A stretch of 64,000 nucleotides of DNA from Actinacidiphila acidipaludis (GTDB lineage: Bacteria; Actinomycetota; Actinomycetes; Streptomycetales; Streptomycetaceae), in the NCBI RefSeq assembly GCF_019890725.1, contig NZ_JAINZZ010000015.1, forward strand, positions 62,001 to 126,000. Direction: 5' to 3'. Of the stretch, positions 50,674-60,028 are shown piece by piece (the stretch's first letter is position 1; each line of letters begins with the position of its first letter). Position numbers and translations under genes: made by a program. The notes beneath the pieces are model-generated. The model did not search any database, was not told the origin of the DNA, and saw nothing but the letters and a program-made list of their open reading frames with translations.

Positions 50674-50929
50674 GAACCCCGCCCCGCCCCGCCCCGCCCG
50701 GCCGCGCCCCGCACGCGGGCCGCGACTGCCCACCGTCGCGGCCTCGTCGGCGTACACCACCACGATCACCCGCTGATCCGCGCCCACATCGGCGCTTGTC
50801 GCTTCAACTCTCGTGTGTGCAGGCGGGGTTGACGAGGGGGAAAAGTCCAGACCATTCTGCTGGGCGGAGGTGCGGCGCCACGTTCCGCGGCCTTCGGTGT
50901 CCTGCCCGTGCGTGAACGAGGAGGAGCAC

Positions 50930-52981
50930 ATGGCCCGCAGATCCTGGACCGCGGCGGCCGCGGTCGTCCTGACGCTGCTCGGCTGGCTGCACCTGTCGGC
51001 CGCCGCGCAGGCGGACAGCCCGAACCTGGTCGTCAACTCCGGCTTCGAGAGCGGCAGTCTGTCCGGCTGGTCGTGCGGCACGACCGGCAGCGTGGTCACC
51101 TCACCGGTGCACAGCGGCAGCCACGCGCTGGCGGGCGCGGTCACCGCCTCGGACACCGCGCAGTGCACCCAGACGGTCCCGGTGCAGCCCGGCGCCACCT
51201 ACACGCTGTCGGCCTACGTCCAGGGCGCGTACGTCTACCTCGGCGCCACCGGCTACAGCTCCACCTGGACGCCGTCCGCGACCGGCTGGCAGCAGCTCTC
51301 GACCAGCTTCACCACCGGCGCGGGCACCACCTCCGTCACGCTCTACCTGCACGGCTGGTACGCGCAGGGCACGTACCACGCAGACGACGTCTCGCTCACC
51401 GGGCCCGGCGGCGGCACCCCGACCGCGCCCGCGGCCCCCACCGGGCTGACGGTCACCGGCACGACCACCACCTCGGCGTCGCTGTCCTGGAACGCCTCGG
51501 CGGGAGCGACCGGCTACACCGTGTACCAGGGCTCGACCGCGGTCGCGTCGGGCGCGGCGACCACCGCCACGGTCACCGGGCTCACGGCCGGGACCGCGTA
51601 CACCTTCTCGGTCAGTGCCACCAACAGCGCCGGGGAATCGGCCCGTTCGGCCCCGGTCACCGCGGCCACGCAGTCGTCGGGCGGCGGCGGACCGGCGCCG
51701 GCCTGGCACCCGTCGTACCTGTCGATCGGCACCGTCTACACCCCGGGCAGCACGGTCGACGCCTTCTTCGGCACCCTCGCCTCGCACGGCCCGGTGCCGA
51801 ACTACGGCTACGCATACCTCGTCGGCAACGACTTCCCGAACTGGGCGGGCACCACGACCACGCTGGTGAACCACGCCCGGCAGTTCGGCATGACGCCGGT
51901 CCTCGTCGACTACGGCATGAACGGCAACGTCGACGGCAGCAGCGTCGACTTCACCAACATGCAGAACAGCGGCTGGCTGACCACGTACTTCACCGCGCTG
52001 AAGGCGGCGGCGTCGGCCGCCGACGCCGCCGCGCCCGGGCAACCCGTCGGCTGGGTGGTCGAACCCGACATGCTCGGCTACCTCCAGCAGAACTACGCGG
52101 CCGGCTACGGAAACGACGCGCAGTCCATGCCCGCCGCGACCGGCGCCGCGTACTCCTCGGGCGTACTGGCCGGCGGCACCGACCCGGTCTTCGGGAACAA
52201 CCTCCGCGGACTGACCGAGGCGATCACCTACACGATCAAGAAGTACGACCCGGCGGCCTTCGTCGGCTGGCAGGTCAACACCTGGGCCGTGCGCGACGCG
52301 TTGAAGGACACCGACAACCTCGGCTGGACGGCCGGGCGCCAGTCCGTCACCCAGGTCGCCACGCAGGTCGCCGACTTCGTGAAGACCGCGGACATCGGGT
52401 ACCACGCGGACTTCGTCGCCTTCGACCAGTGGGGGCAGGACTTCGGGATCCTGCGCGACCCCGACCCGGCGGCCGACATCCGCTACCTCAACGCCGCGCA
52501 CTGGAGCAACTACCTGCTCTACGTGCAGACCGTGCGGCAGTCACTGGCCCTGCCCGCGGTGCTGTGGCAGATCCCCGTCGGCCACCTCAACTCCACCCAC
52601 ACGCCCAGCCCCACGTACTGGAACGCCTCCGGGACCTTCCCCGACCTCGACGACGTGACGACCGAGCAGGACGAGGACTCCGCCTCCACCTACTTCTTCG
52701 GCGACAGCTTCACCTCGAGCGGGAACAACCTCGCCTTCTACGGCGGCAACCCGGGTGCCGACCCCAAGATCTCGGTCAGCGGGTCCACGGTCACCTGGGG
52801 GTCGCACCTCCCCGAGGCCGCGGCCGCGGGCGTCGTGGCGATCATGTTCGGCGCGGGCACCGGGACCGGTACGTACGGCGTCCCGGAGATGGTCGGCACG
52901 AACCAGACCGGGCCCGGCGACTTCGGCTACTGGGTGACCCGGACGCAGAGCTACCTGGCACATCCGACGCCGCTGCCGTGA
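50930..52981 (+). CDS. Secreted protein: carbohydrate-binding domain, FnIII, putative glycosidase domain
   Basis: A 683-residue exported protein from the ATG with GAGGAGG upstream. A signal peptide (1-31) precedes a CBM4_9-like domain (about 33-160; NLVVNSGFESGSLSGWSC). A fibronectin type III domain follows (about 168-250; PTGLTVTGTTTTSASLSWNA). The C-terminal 420 residues look like an alpha/beta barrel with acidic clusters: WVVEPDMLGYLQQNY, VAFDQWGQDFG and LDDVTTEQDEDSAS. I do not recognise its glycosidase family. It is probably a polysaccharide hydrolase. Confidence 0.82.
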   Translation: MARRSWTAAAAVVLTLLGWLHLSAAAQADSPNLVVNSGFESGSLSGWSCGTTGSVVTSPVHSGSHALAGAVTASDTAQCTQTVPVQPGATYTLSAYVQGAYVYLGATGYSSTWTPSATGWQQLSTSFTTGAGTTSVTLYLHGWYAQGTYHADDVSLTGPGGGTPTAPAAPTGLTVTGTTTTSASLSWNASAGATGYTVYQGSTAVASGAATTATVTGLTAGTAYTFSVSATNSAGESARSAPVTAATQSSGGGGPAPAWHPSYLSIGTVYTPGSTVDAFFGTLASHGPVPNYGYAYLVGNDFPNWAGTTTTLVNHARQFGMTPVLVDYGMNGNVDGSSVDFTNMQNSGWLTTYFTALKAAASAADAAAPGQPVGWVVEPDMLGYLQQNYAAGYGNDAQSMPAATGAAYSSGVLAGGTDPVFGNNLRGLTEAITYTIKKYDPAAFVGWQVNTWAVRDALKDTDNLGWTAGRQSVTQVATQVADFVKTADIGYHADFVAFDQWGQDFGILRDPDPAADIRYLNAAHWSNYLLYVQTVRQSLALPAVLWQIPVGHLNSTHTPSPTYWNASGTFPDLDDVTTEQDEDSASTYFFGDSFTSSGNNLAFYGGNPGADPKISVSGSTVTWGSHLPEAAAAGVVAIMFGAGTGTGTYGVPEMVGTNQTGPGDFGYWVTRTQSYLAHPTPLP

Positions 52982-53007
52982 CGACGGGGGACTTCACACG
53001 CCCGGCC

Positions 53008-53841
53008 TCAGACCGCACGGCGGTAGAGCCACACCCCCAGCGGGGCGAACACCGCCACGATCCCGGCGTCCCACGCCAGCGCCTGCCACACCGCGTCGGC
53101 CGTGGGACCGCCGAGGACCAGCGCCCGCACCGCCTCCGCCGACTTCGACACCGGCTGGTGACGGGCGAACGCCTGCAGCCAGCCGGGCATGGTGTTCACC
53201 GGGATGAAGGCCGCGGAGGCGAACACCAGCGGCGCCAGCACCGGGAACGCCGCCGCCTGCGCGGTCTCCGGATCCCCCACCGCCATGCCGACCACCGCGA
53301 AGATCCACGACATGGCGAACCCGAAGGCCAGCACCAGCAGGAACCCGCCGAGGAACGCGAGCACACCCGCGTGCAGCCGGAACCCGATGGCGAAGCCGAC
53401 CGCGGTCATCAGCGCCACGACGAACACATTGCGGGTCAGGTCCGCCGTGGTGCGGCCGACCAGCACCGCGGATCTGGCCATGGGCAGCGACCGGAACCGT
53501 TCCATCAGCCCGGTCTGCATGTCGGTCGCCAGACCGATCGCGGTGTTCATCGAACCGAACACGGCCGTCTGGACGAAGATCCCCGGGATCAGGAAGTCGA
53601 CGTAGGACACCCCGTGCAGCGCCGGCGACACCACGCCGCCGAACACGTACCGGAACATCAGGAGGAACACCAGCGGCTGGATGAAGGAGAAGACCAGCAG
53701 GCGCGGGACCCGGCGCAGGCCGATGAGGTTGCGCCAGGCGACGGCCATACCGTCCTCGAGGGTCCACAGCAGGCGGCGGCGGGGCGCCGCGGGGGCGGGG
53801 GCGGGCCCCGGGGCGGGGTGCGTCGTCACCGTCGCGGTCAT
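53008..53841 (-). CDS. ABC transporter permease (DrrB/ABC-2 type)
   Basis: A 277-residue ABC-2 permease with about six helices. Family features are VAWRNLIGLRRVPRLLVFSF, LVFLLMFRYVFGG, MNTAIGLATDMQTGLMERFR and LPMARSAVLVGRTTADL. DrrAB-type transporters export antibiotics or lipids. It overlaps the ATPase gene by 4 bp. Because that ATPase is frameshifted in this sequence, the transporter may be inactive unless the frameshift is an error or is bypassed. Confidence 0.94.
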   Translation of the reverse strand: MTATVTTHPAPGPAPAPAAPRRRLLWTLEDGMAVAWRNLIGLRRVPRLLVFSFIQPLVFLLMFRYVFGGVVSPALHGVSYVDFLIPGIFVQTAVFGSMNTAIGLATDMQTGLMERFRSLPMARSAVLVGRTTADLTRNVFVVALMTAVGFAIGFRLHAGVLAFLGGFLLVLAFGFAMSWIFAVVGMAVGDPETAQAAAFPVLAPLVFASAAFIPVNTMPGWLQAFARHQPVSKSAEAVRALVLGGPTADAVWQALAWDAGIVAVFAPLGVWLYRRAV

Positions 53842-54858
53842 CGCGGGCTCCCGTCGCCGTCGGCGGTCCCGGGCGGCGGCCCGCTCCCGTTCCCGTCCAC
53901 ACCTCCCGCCACGTCGGCGCGGTGGCCGGTCAGGGCCAGGAACACGTCGTCCAGGCTGGACTCGCGCACCGCCACGGTGCGCGGGACGAGGTCGTTGCCC
54001 TCCAGCACGTGCAGCAGGTCCATCAGCGGCCGCGACCCGTCACGGGAGGCCAGACTCAGCCGCGAACCGTCGACGTCCGGCCGCTCCGCGAACCCGTCAC
54101 CGATCAGCGCGGCGGCCCGCGCGGCGCGGGGCGGCTCGGCCATGTCCAGCTCGATGACGGTGTTGCCGAGCCGCGCCTTGAGCAGCGCCGGGGTGTCGTC
54201 CACGATGACCCGGCCGTGATCGATCACCACGACGCGTTCGGCCAGCTTGTCGGCCTCCTCCAGGTACTGCGTGGTCAGCAGCACGGTCGTCCCCTCTCCG
54301 ACGAGCTCGCGGATCATCTCCCACAGGGCGTTGCGGCTCTGCGGGTCGAGTCCGGTCGTCGGCTCGTCCAGGAACAGCACGGGCGGCTCCGGGACCAGGG
54401 CCGCCGCGACGTCCAGCCGTCGCCGCATACCGCCGGAGTACGTGCGTACGGGGCGGTCGGCGGCGTCAACCAGGTCGAAAGCGGTTCAGCAGGTGGGTCG
54501 CGCGAGGGCGGACCCGGGACCGCGGCAGATGCGTGAGCCGGCCGATCAGCCGCAGGTTCTCGCGGCCGGTGAGGTTGGGGTCGACGGCGGCGTACTGGCC
54601 GGCCAGGCCGATCAGCCCGCGCACGGTGGACCCCTCGCGCACCACGTCGTGCCCCAGCACCTCGGCGTGCCCGCCGCTGGGCTGCAGGATCGTCGTCAGA
54701 ACGCGGATGGCCGTCGACTTCCCGGCGCCGTTCGGGCCGAGCAGCCCGAAGACGGTTTGCGGCGGCACGGAGAAGGTGACGTCGTCCAGGGCCGTGAGCT
54801 GGCCGAACGTCTTGCTCAGCCGCTCCACCTCGATGGCTCCAGCGCCCACATCCCTCAT
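53838..54858 (-). pseudogene. DrrA-like ABC ATPase, frameshifted
   Basis: Two frames make one ATPase. The first (54858 to about 54478) has IEVERLSKTFGQLTALDDVT, Walker A GPNGAGKST and the Q-loop AGQYAAVD. The second has the signature SGGMRRRLDVAAAL, Walker B VLFLDEPTTGLD, the H-loop TTQYLEEAD and the DrrA-type C-terminus. They are offset by one extra T in the run AACCGCTTTCGAC (plus-strand AAA at 54478-54480); removing it restores NRFDLVDAADRPVRTYSGGM. The change could be a real mutation or a homopolymer sequencing error. It overlaps the permease by 4 bp. Confidence 0.85.
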
Positions 54859-54972
54859 TCTCCCTCACGGCTCGGCTTCCAGCCCGGTAGCGGGGTGCGG
54901 CCTCCGGCCCGGTAGCGGGGTACGGCTTCCGGGGTGCCCCCGGGCCGCCATTGCCGTCCTCCGCCTCGTCGT

Positions 54973-55369
54973 GGCTTGTCGCGCAGTTCCCCGCGCCCCT
55001 GAATCACGTGCCGTTCGTCCGCACGTTGGGGCAGTCCGGAAGCGTCTCCTCGGACTTGTGCGTGACCGTTTTTCCGAAGGGGTTGGGCGGGTGTGTGCAC
55101 AAGTCCTTGCGGGGAGCGCTTCCTCCCCACCCCCTTGGCAGCCCATGGAGCCGCCTGGGTAGTACAGCGGTGCCCCGGTAACACCCCCTGCGGCCACTTT
55201 CACTGCCAGGGGGTGGGGAGGAAGCGCTCCCCGCAGGAATGTGCATCCGCCCGGGTCAAGGTGCGGAAGAACCCGCCATGCACAGTCCGAGGAGACGCTT
55301 CCGGACTGCCCCCGACAAGTGGACGAACGGCAAGCGATAACAGGGGCGCGGGGAACGGCGCGACAAGCC
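54973..55369. repeat. Palindromic intergenic element B, about 397 bp
   Basis: Outer arms start with GGCTTGTCGCGC at 54974 and end with GCGCGACAAGCC near 55369. Inside are ATCACGTGCCGTTCGTCC, GGCAGTCCGGAAGCGTCTCC and GCGGGGAGCGCTTCC with their complements. The core equals the reverse complement of element A (30543-30922), while the outer flanks of A and B match in direct orientation. The rest of 54859-55553 is spacer with the promoter of the next gene. No protein signal was found. Confidence 0.85.
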
Positions 55370-55553
55370 CACCACCGGCGGAAAGCCGGGAACGCACCGC
55401 AAAGGGCAGGGCGGAGCCCGAAGAAGGGCGGGCTGGAGTGCCCGGGGGAAAGGGGGAGGGAAGGCCTTTCGAAGGGGCGAGGGCCACCGATATGCTCGGC
55501 CCGATGCCTACCCAAACAAGATTGGGGGTCCCGTCCGCTCAAGGTGAGCGCTA

Positions 55554-56978
55554 ATGCTCAACCTCACCTCAGCGAACGCCCTCCTCACATGCTGGCTGCG
55601 CGTGCGCCACTTCGCCGTGCCGCCCTCCATGATCGTAACCGCGACCGCCCGCCGCCACGCGGGCGACTGGGCCGGCGCCTGCGCCGCCTCCTCCGTCGAC
55701 GTCGACTTCGATCCGCGCTCCACGGCCCGCCGTCACGGCCGTGACCTCACCACCCGGCTGAAAGCCGACCTCCGCCACCTCGCGCCCGACCTGCTGCGCT
55801 GGCACATGCCGAGGATCGCCCCCGAGGGCCTGCTGCGCCCGGGCCTCACGCTGTCCCTGGCCTGCTACGACCGTCCCGGGGACGCCTTTCCGCTGCACCT
55901 CGTGGTGCGGACGCCGCCCGCCTGGGCGGACGCGGGCCAGCGCGTCAGCCTCGCCCTCTGGGACCCCGGCGAACCGGACGGGGGCGCGGGCTCCCATCCC
56001 CACCCGCGCCCCAACCGCCGGTTCCGCCTCGACCTGCATCGCCACCTCTGGGACGCCCGCCGGGCGGACGAGTTCGCCGTGCGGGCGGGCGCGGCACCCG
56101 GCGGTCCTCCGCCCGATCCCGTCCCGGACGCGCTGACGCGGCTGGTGCGGGACCTCCCGTGCGCCACCGCCCGCTGGGCCGCCGAGGCCGCGATCCTGCT
56201 GCGGGCCGAGAACGGTCCGGGCCGGACAGCCGGGCGGGTCGCCGTGCGGTACGGGGTCCGGCAGCGGCTCGTCCTGGACGTCGCATACGGCGAGGCGACC
56301 GCCGGGGTCCAGGCGGAGAGCGGCGACGCCCCGCGCATCACGGCGGTGTCCGCGGTCGCCTCGACCGACGTGGCCCTGCCCGTGCTGCCCGACGCCGCCA
56401 CGTGGGTGCCGCCGGACCTCGCCCTCCTGCGGGCGGGCCTGATCGGCGCCGGCGAACTGCACCCGCTGGTCGCCGCCGCGCTGGTACCCGGCCACGTGGC
56501 GACGGGTCCGCCCCCGGACCGCGGGACGGGCGGCCCGCATCTCGTCGACTGCCGCGGAGCCCGGCACCGTATCGGCCTGGTCGACGGTGTGCTGGCCCCG
56601 CTGGACCACGGCCCGGACGAGATCCGCCGCGAGGAGTTGCTGGCCTCGCTGGGCGGCACCCTGCTCCCCTGCCTGCAGGCGATCGACACGGCCCACCGTC
56701 GTCCGGAGTGCCTCGACGACGTCCGCGCGCGCCTGGCGCACGGCGACACCGCCGGCGCGCTCGCCGTCGTCGAAGCCCTGCTCGGGCCCGATGCGGTCCC
56801 GCGTCGCGGCGCGCTGCGCGACGAGCTGGACGCGGCGGTGCGGCGGAGGCTCGTCCACGGCCTGTACCGGGCCGGGCTGGTCGGGCCCGCCCACCTGCGC
56901 GGTCCCGTCCCGAACTCCGGCTCGCGCGCCCACCGCGACGCCTCCCGCGCCCGAACCCGTCACCGCACTTCCCGCTGA
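55554..56978 (+). CDS. Unknown protein upstream of the MoxR/VWA genes
   Basis: A 474-residue protein from the ATG with AAGGTGAG upstream. Recognisable stretches are LTCWLRVRHFAVPPSMIV, AACAASSVDVDFDPR-like text near 35-55, LLRPGLTLSLACYDRPGDAF and a C-terminal helical third with RREELLASLGGTLLPCLQAI. It is Arg-rich and soluble, with no signal peptide and no domain I can name. It lies 240 bp upstream of the MoxR-type ATPase on the same strand, and this three-gene order suggests a joint complex with the ATPase and the VWA protein. Confidence 0.8.
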   Translation: MLNLTSANALLTCWLRVRHFAVPPSMIVTATARRHAGDWAGACAASSVDVDFDPRSTARRHGRDLTTRLKADLRHLAPDLLRWHMPRIAPEGLLRPGLTLSLACYDRPGDAFPLHLVVRTPPAWADAGQRVSLALWDPGEPDGGAGSHPHPRPNRRFRLDLHRHLWDARRADEFAVRAGAAPGGPPPDPVPDALTRLVRDLPCATARWAAEAAILLRAENGPGRTAGRVAVRYGVRQRLVLDVAYGEATAGVQAESGDAPRITAVSAVASTDVALPVLPDAATWVPPDLALLRAGLIGAGELHPLVAAALVPGHVATGPPPDRGTGGPHLVDCRGARHRIGLVDGVLAPLDHGPDEIRREELLASLGGTLLPCLQAIDTAHRRPECLDDVRARLAHGDTAGALAVVEALLGPDAVPRRGALRDELDAAVRRRLVHGLYRAGLVGPAHLRGPVPNSGSRAHRDASRARTRHRTSR

Positions 56979-57218
56979 CAGGAGACCGGCCGCCGGCCGG
57001 CGTTCCCGTACCACCTGTTCCCGCTCCTGACGGCGGCACCGTCCGCCGGGCGACGACCGTCGTCCGGCGTTCCCGTCGCGGCGCCGTCCGCCGAGACGCG
57101 CGCCGCACCGCCCGGCCGCGGTCCGCCGTCACCCCGGCGTCCGTGCCCGCCCCGCCGGGCGGGCCGGCCGCCGACTCCCTTGTCCTGCCCGCCCTTTCCA
57201 CCACCGAGGTGATCACTC

Positions 57219-58505
57219 ATGCCTGCTGCCAACCTGCCCACCACCGTCACCCCGCCCGCCGTCCCCGACCCGGCCTCCCAACTGGATGTCGCCGGAGTTC
57301 TGTTGGGCCTCCTCCGGGAATCCACGACGGAACCACGTCCCGACGACCAGCTGGAGGCGCTGACCCTGGCCGTCGCCGCCGATCTGCCCGTGCTGCTGTG
57401 GGGGGAGCCCGGCATCGGCAAGACCGCGGCGCTCACCCAACTGGCCGCGGCCCTCGACCTTCCGCTGACCACCGTGATCGCCAGCGTCCACGAGCCCGCC
57501 GACTTCGCCGGGCTGCCCGTCGTCGGCGACGACCCCGCGCACCAGGGTGTCCCGATGGCCCCGCCGGACTGGGCGGTGCGGCTGGTGCGGGCGGGCAAGG
57601 GGCTGCTGTTCCTGGACGAACTGTCCACCGCCCCGCCTGCCGTGCAGGCCGCCCTGCTGCGCCTGGTGCTCGAACGCCGCATCGGCGCGCTCCAACTGCC
57701 GCCCGGCGTACGGATCGTGGCCGCCGCCAACCCGCGCGCGTCGGCGGCCGACGGCTGGGAGCTGAGCCCGCCGCTGGCCAACCGGTTCGTCCACCTGCAG
57801 TGGGTCCACGACCACGACGTGGTGGTCCGCGGCCTGGGCGGAACCTGGCCGCGCGCGTCGCTGCCCCGGCTCGCCCCCGAACGGCTGGCGGACGCCGTGG
57901 TCTTCGCCCGCCGCGCGGTGTGCGGGTTGCTCGCCGCCCGCCCGTCGCTCGTCCACCGGCTGCCCGACAGCGAGACGCGTCGCGGCGGGCCGTGGCCGTC
58001 CCCGCGCAGCTGGGAGATGACCTTGTGCCTGATCGCCTTCGCCACCGCCGCGGGCTCCTCGCGGGACGTGCTGTCCCTGCTGGTCAGGGGCACGGTCGGG
58101 GACGGTCCCGGGCTGGAACTGCTGGCGAGCCTGGACCGGATGGACCTGCCGGACCCGGAGTCCCTGCTCGCCGACCCCGCCTCGGCCGTGCTGCCCGAGC
58201 GCGGTGATCTGCGCCAGGCCGTCCTGGACGGCGTGGTGGCCGCGGTCCGCAGGAAGCCGGACCGGGCGCGCTGGGACGCCGCGTGGGCCCTGCTGGTGCG
58301 GGCGGCCGAGACCGGGGCCCCGGACCTCCTCGTCGTCCCCGCGACCACGCTCGCCTCGCTGCGCCGCGAGGGCTGGGACGTGCCCGCGTCGATCGAGCGC
58401 CTGGCGGGCGTGGTGTCGCTGTCGGCCCGGGCCGACCGTGCGGCGGCCCGCGTCGCGTCCGGCGGCCCGGCGGGTTCCCGCACGGGCGGGAACGGTGCGC
58501 GATGA
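57219..58505 (+). CDS. MoxR-type AAA+ ATPase
   Basis: A 428-residue ATPase. Walker A is GEPGIGKTA (62-70), Walker B is LLFLDE (129-134), sensor 1 lies in IVAAANPRAS (about 165-174) and the arginine-finger region is LANRFVHL. The C-terminal lid and helical part follow. MoxR ATPases act with VWA-domain proteins to insert cofactors or remodel partners. It overlaps the next gene, which carries a VWA domain, by 4 bp (ATGA). The 240-bp gap upstream has no recognised feature. Confidence 0.94.
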   Translation: MPAANLPTTVTPPAVPDPASQLDVAGVLLGLLRESTTEPRPDDQLEALTLAVAADLPVLLWGEPGIGKTAALTQLAAALDLPLTTVIASVHEPADFAGLPVVGDDPAHQGVPMAPPDWAVRLVRAGKGLLFLDELSTAPPAVQAALLRLVLERRIGALQLPPGVRIVAAANPRASAADGWELSPPLANRFVHLQWVHDHDVVVRGLGGTWPRASLPRLAPERLADAVVFARRAVCGLLAARPSLVHRLPDSETRRGGPWPSPRSWEMTLCLIAFATAAGSSRDVLSLLVRGTVGDGPGLELLASLDRMDLPDPESLLADPASAVLPERGDLRQAVLDGVVAAVRRKPDRARWDAAWALLVRAAETGAPDLLVVPATTLASLRREGWDVPASIERLAGVVSLSARADRAAARVASGGPAGSRTGGNGAR

Positions 58506-59794
58506 GCGGCCGGGACACGGTGAAGGGCCGGGACGCGGTGAGCGGCCGGGACGCGGCGGGCGCCCTCGACACCGACAAGCTGTTCGCCGCCCGCCTGCAC
58601 GCCGCCCGCGCGCGGCCCTACCTGGCGACCGCGCTGTTCGCGCTGCACGTCGTCCCGTCGCGGCAGGTGCCGACGATGGCCGTCGACCGGTACTGGCGCT
58701 GCTACGTCTCGCCGGGGTTCGTCGTCCGGACCCCGGTGGAGGAGCTGGCGGGGGTGTGGGTGCACGAGGTGGCGCACCTGCTCCGCGACCACCAGGGCCG
58801 CAGTGACCGTTTCGCGCACCAGGAGGGCCTGTCCGGCCCCGGGGAACGGCTGCGGATGAACATCGCCGCGGACTGCGAGATCAACGACGACGTCTTCGGC
58901 GACGGACTGCCCTGTCCCGAGGACGCCATCCAGCCGCACCACTTGGCGCTCAGCGCGGGCGAACTGATGGAGGACTACCTGCGTCAGTTCCGGCTCGGGC
59001 CGCGCACACTGCACATGGCCTGGCTGGACTGCGGCAGCGGCGTCGACGGACGCGACCGGGAGTGGGACCTCGGGCCGGACGGCGCGCACGGGCTGAGCGA
59101 CCAGGAGCGGGACGCGGTCAGGTTCCGCGTGGCGCAGGCCATCACCGGTCGTCCGGGCCGTGTGCCGCGCGGTTGGCGGCGGTGGGCCGAGGAGGTGTTC
59201 CATCCTCCGCAGCCGTGGCGGGAGTTGCTGGGCGCGGCGATCCGCGCGGCCGCCTCGGGGGCGGGTTCGGGCGACGACTACGACCGCTCCCGGCCGTCGC
59301 GGCGCTCGGCGGGTGTGCCCGGGGTGGTGCTCCCGAGCCTGCGCCGCCGTCCGCCACGGGTGTGCGTGGTCGTCGACACGTCCGGCTCGGTCAGCGACGC
59401 CGAACTGGGCAGCGCGCTGCTGGAGGTGGCCGCGATCGCCCGCGCGGTCGGCGGCCGCCGGGATCTCGTGCGGGTGCTGTCGTGCGACGCGGCCGTGCAG
59501 GCCGTGCACACGCTGTGTCGGGACGAGGGCATCCCGCTGACGGGCGGCGGCGGGACGAACCTGCGCGAGGGCTTCGAGGGCGCGCTGCGCTCGCGTCCGG
59601 TCCCGGACGTGATCGTCGCGCTGACGGACGGCCAGACGCCGTGGCCGGAGCGCCGGCCGCCGTGCCGCACGGTGGTCGGCCTCTTCCCGCGTCCGCTGAG
59701 CTGGGACGACGGCGAGGACGAGCCGGGCTATGTGCCGCTCGCCCCGCCGCCCTGGGCGCGGGTGGTCAGCATCGGTTCACCGTCACCGTCTTGA
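58502..59794 (+). CDS. Fused HExxH metallopeptidase-like and VWA-domain protein
   Basis: A 430-residue protein. The N-terminal DUF2201-type domain (about 20-270) has the zinc motif HEVAH (88-92) and a likely third ligand in NIAADCEIND (about 120-129). The C-terminal VWA domain (about 285-425) has the MIDAS motif DTSGS (about 293), GGGGTNL and TDGQ. This pairing with a MoxR ATPase is known in several bacteria. The ATPase probably drives or regulates it. It is soluble, with a short repeat-like N-terminus (GRDTVKGRDAVSGRD). Confidence 0.92.
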   Translation: MSGRDTVKGRDAVSGRDAAGALDTDKLFAARLHAARARPYLATALFALHVVPSRQVPTMAVDRYWRCYVSPGFVVRTPVEELAGVWVHEVAHLLRDHQGRSDRFAHQEGLSGPGERLRMNIAADCEINDDVFGDGLPCPEDAIQPHHLALSAGELMEDYLRQFRLGPRTLHMAWLDCGSGVDGRDREWDLGPDGAHGLSDQERDAVRFRVAQAITGRPGRVPRGWRRWAEEVFHPPQPWRELLGAAIRAAASGAGSGDDYDRSRPSRRSAGVPGVVLPSLRRRPPRVCVVVDTSGSVSDAELGSALLEVAAIARAVGGRRDLVRVLSCDAAVQAVHTLCRDEGIPLTGGGGTNLREGFEGALRSRPVPDVIVALTDGQTPWPERRPPCRTVVGLFPRPLSWDDGEDEPGYVPLAPPPWARVVSIGSPSPS

Positions 59795-59830
59795 CAGGTG
59801 ATGGACCGGTCGGACAGAGTGATCACCTGT
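59794..59830. promoter_or_regulatory. Inverted repeat upstream of the epoxide hydrolase
   Basis: ACAGGTGAT and ATCACCTGT flank 19 bp that contain the palindrome GACCGGTC (59804-59811). It starts at the VWA stop and may be an operator for the following gene or a terminator. Confidence 0.55.
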
Positions 59831-60028
59831 TCAGCCGGTGACGGTCGATCGGGCGGACGGCCGGAACTCCGGCCCGATCCGCCCGGTCGCCGCCGCCCCC
59901 CTACTCCAAGGCCACCCGGGGCAACATCCCGGTCGCCGTCCGCGCCACCGCCGTGGCGTGACCGGCCCCTCCGGCCGCCGGCCGCCAGGCTCGTCCCCGC
60001 ACACACCACACAGACCGGGAGAATTCAC

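Noticed and set aside
50676..50705. Run of CGCCC tandem units after the SpoIIE gene
   Set aside because: Simple low-complexity GC sequence of about 25 bp with no clear role.
50844..50856. Possible DasR site (AGTCCAGACCATT) before the CBM/FnIII gene
   Set aside because: Only one half matches the known ACTGGTCTAGACCAGT consensus; the other half is A-rich, so it is too weak to call.
46702..51198. A long minus-strand frame extending the XRE regulator across the SDR and phosphatase genes
   Set aside because: The regulator starts at the GTG at 47529 with a strong ribosome site and a divergent operator; the upstream part is antisense shadow.
56979..57218. Possible extra small gene between the unknown protein and the MoxR ATPase
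   Set aside because: No start with a ribosome site and no codon-bias signal that stands out; treated as spacer.
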